DNA of 64,000 bases from Pantoea sp. Ap-967 (GTDB lineage Bacteria > Pseudomonadota > Gammaproteobacteria > Pseudomonadales > Pseudomonadaceae), in contig NZ_VWXK01000013.1 of the NCBI RefSeq assembly GCF_011752565.1, positions 1-64,000 of the forward strand, written 5' to 3'. The translations under genes and the position numbers were made by a program. The notes beneath the pieces were generated by a model. It was given only the letters and a program-made list of their open reading frames with translations. It searched no databases and was not told the origin of the DNA. Shown piece after piece: positions 63,149 through 64,000 of the stretch; position 1 is the first letter of the stretch; each line of letters opens with the position of its first letter.

Positions 63149-64000
63149 TCAGCCAAAGGACGCGACTGGACTGCTAAATGTGGACTCATCTGGAATGATG
63201 CCAAGGCCTGGCTTGCTCGGTACCGTGATGTGCCCGCTCTCAACCTTGATGCCATTTTCGGAGTCATAATTGCCTTCGATGTAGGGGGCCGCAATCCAGA
63301 CACCCTCCAGCAAACGCGGTGCAACAGTGGCGCCGATATGGGTACACGCCGCCGCCATGATGTCCCCTCCCCAGGTGTCATCACAAGTATGCGGCAGGCC
63401 CCGAATCGCGCAGATATCACGCATGGCACGCATCATGTGCAACCCACCAAGCTGGGTAACCTTGAGCCCGAAGCCATCCACCAGGCCGGTACCTGCCGCG
63501 ACAACGGCGGTGTTCGGGTTGATGGTGTTCTCATCCATGTAAATCGCATGCCGCACGATCGGCCTGATCGCCTGCAGGTCTTCCACATTGTTGCAGGGTT
63601 GTTCGATCACGAGGGGGATGTCGTGGCACTCGCGGCTGATGCTCAGCACATCTCGGGTCAGCAAACTCCGGTTTGCGTCTATCACCAGACGAACACTTTT
63701 GCTTCGAATGGCTTCCCACACTCTCCTGATCGTTTCGATGTCTTCTTCAACAGGACGCCCTCCGACCTTCAGTTGCAGTCGAGGGTATCCTTCTGCGCAC
63801 TTGTCCAAGGCCTTTCGGGCAGCCTCCTCAGGGGATGCCACGTTTAGCGCGTAATACGAAGGCACCCGGTCAACCAGAGCTCCACCGAGTAAATCTGCGA
63901 CGCTCAACCCCAGATGCTTACCCAGCAAGTCGTGGGCAGCGATATCGAGCGCCGCTTTCGCATACTGATGCCCCGTCAACAGATCATTCATCCGACGGTG
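63149..64000 (-). CDS. Second HpbD-like enolase-superfamily protein (partial, runs off right edge)
   Basis: About 283 C-terminal residues are visible and the frame stays open through position 64000 ([17 protein letters not shown]). It is a paralogue of the protein at 47185 and keeps both lysines (QLKVGGR and GLKVTQLGG), the metal ligands (IDANRS, VIEQPCN, YMDENT) and the DDTWGGD loop. It could act on the other stereoisomer or on a related betaine or hydroxyproline. It is transcribed toward the DapA-like gene. Confidence 0.85.
   Translation of the reverse strand, partial: HRRMNDLLTGHQYAKAALDIAAHDLLGKHLGLSVADLLGGALVDRVPSYYALNVASPEEAARKALDKCAEGYPRLQLKVGGRPVEEDIETIRRVWEAIRSKSVRLVIDANRSLLTRDVLSISRECHDIPLVIEQPCNNVEDLQAIRPIVRHAIYMDENTINPNTAVVAAGTGLVDGFGLKVTQLGGLHMMRAMRDICAIRGLPHTCDDTWGGDIMAAACTHIGATVAPRLLEGVWIAAPYIEGNYDSENGIKVESGHITVPSKPGLGIIPDESTFSSPVASFG

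Overview
The window is about 64 kb of a Pseudomonas chromosome, most likely from the Pseudomonas putida group. Four things support this: high-GC core genes, the P. putida style of the complete phenylacetate (paa) cluster, dispersed pairs of REP palindromes built on a GGAGCG(A/G)GC core, and core genes such as the KGG-repeat stress proteins, the Ku/LigD pair and a DyP peroxidase. No rRNA, tRNA, CRISPR array or intact insertion sequence was seen.

Layout. (1) 1-4.1 kb is a type VI secretion remnant: the N-terminus of a prePAAR/Rhs effector running off the left edge, its Eag (DUF1795) chaperone, and a 5'-truncated tssM. (2) 4.4-13.2 kb holds housekeeping and stress genes: a chromosomal KfrA-like coiled-coil protein, a diguanylate cyclase, a zinc-free DksA2-type regulator overlapping mgtC, an orphan crtZ, a BASS transporter, a DyP peroxidase, a KGG protein, a nucleosidase and ku. 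(3) 13.3-25.5 kb holds a PIG-L deacetylase, ligD, a ClpP-like protein, a 1257-residue CheB-CheR-PAS-histidine kinase-receiver fusion, a second KGG protein, and a divergent LuxR-type regulator and hybrid kinase pair beside the paa cluster. (4) 25.6-43.1 kb is the phenylacetate catabolon. It has uptake genes (DUF485, SSS permease, OprD-type porin) with paaZ, the epoxidase paaABCDE, the beta-oxidation and CoA-ligase genes paaFGHIJK, and paaY-paaX. A CGATACA motif overlaps the candidate promoters of three units and is a plausible PaaX operator. (5) 43.1-45.3 kb holds fetAB and a HEPN-like gene behind an unusually palindromic upstream region.

At 45394-45421 lies a 28-bp site almost identical to the enterobacterial dif site, so the window probably spans the replication terminus. 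By eye, all five GGGNAGGG octamers left of it lie on the + strand and all four right of it lie on the - strand. That is the polarity switch expected of FtsK-orienting KOPS at dif.

(6) Right of dif, after integrase and EamA transporter scars, is an accessory catabolic island (46.3-64 kb) of lower apparent GC. It encodes an enolase-superfamily enzyme very like 4-hydroxyproline betaine 2-epimerase (HpbD), a Rieske N-demethylase of the stachydrine type, a ProVWX-type betaine ABC importer, two GATase1-AraC regulators, and TetR, GntR and LysR regulators. It also has an MFS transporter, an aldehyde dehydrogenase, an FAD-dependent amine/amino acid oxidase, a DapA-family lyase and a second HpbD-like paralogue cut by the right edge. 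Together these read as an uptake and degradation route for proline betaine or hydroxyproline betaine: import, epimerisation, oxidative demethylation, flavin oxidation, deamination or aldol cleavage, and aldehyde oxidation. The substrate assignment is inferred from family and context.
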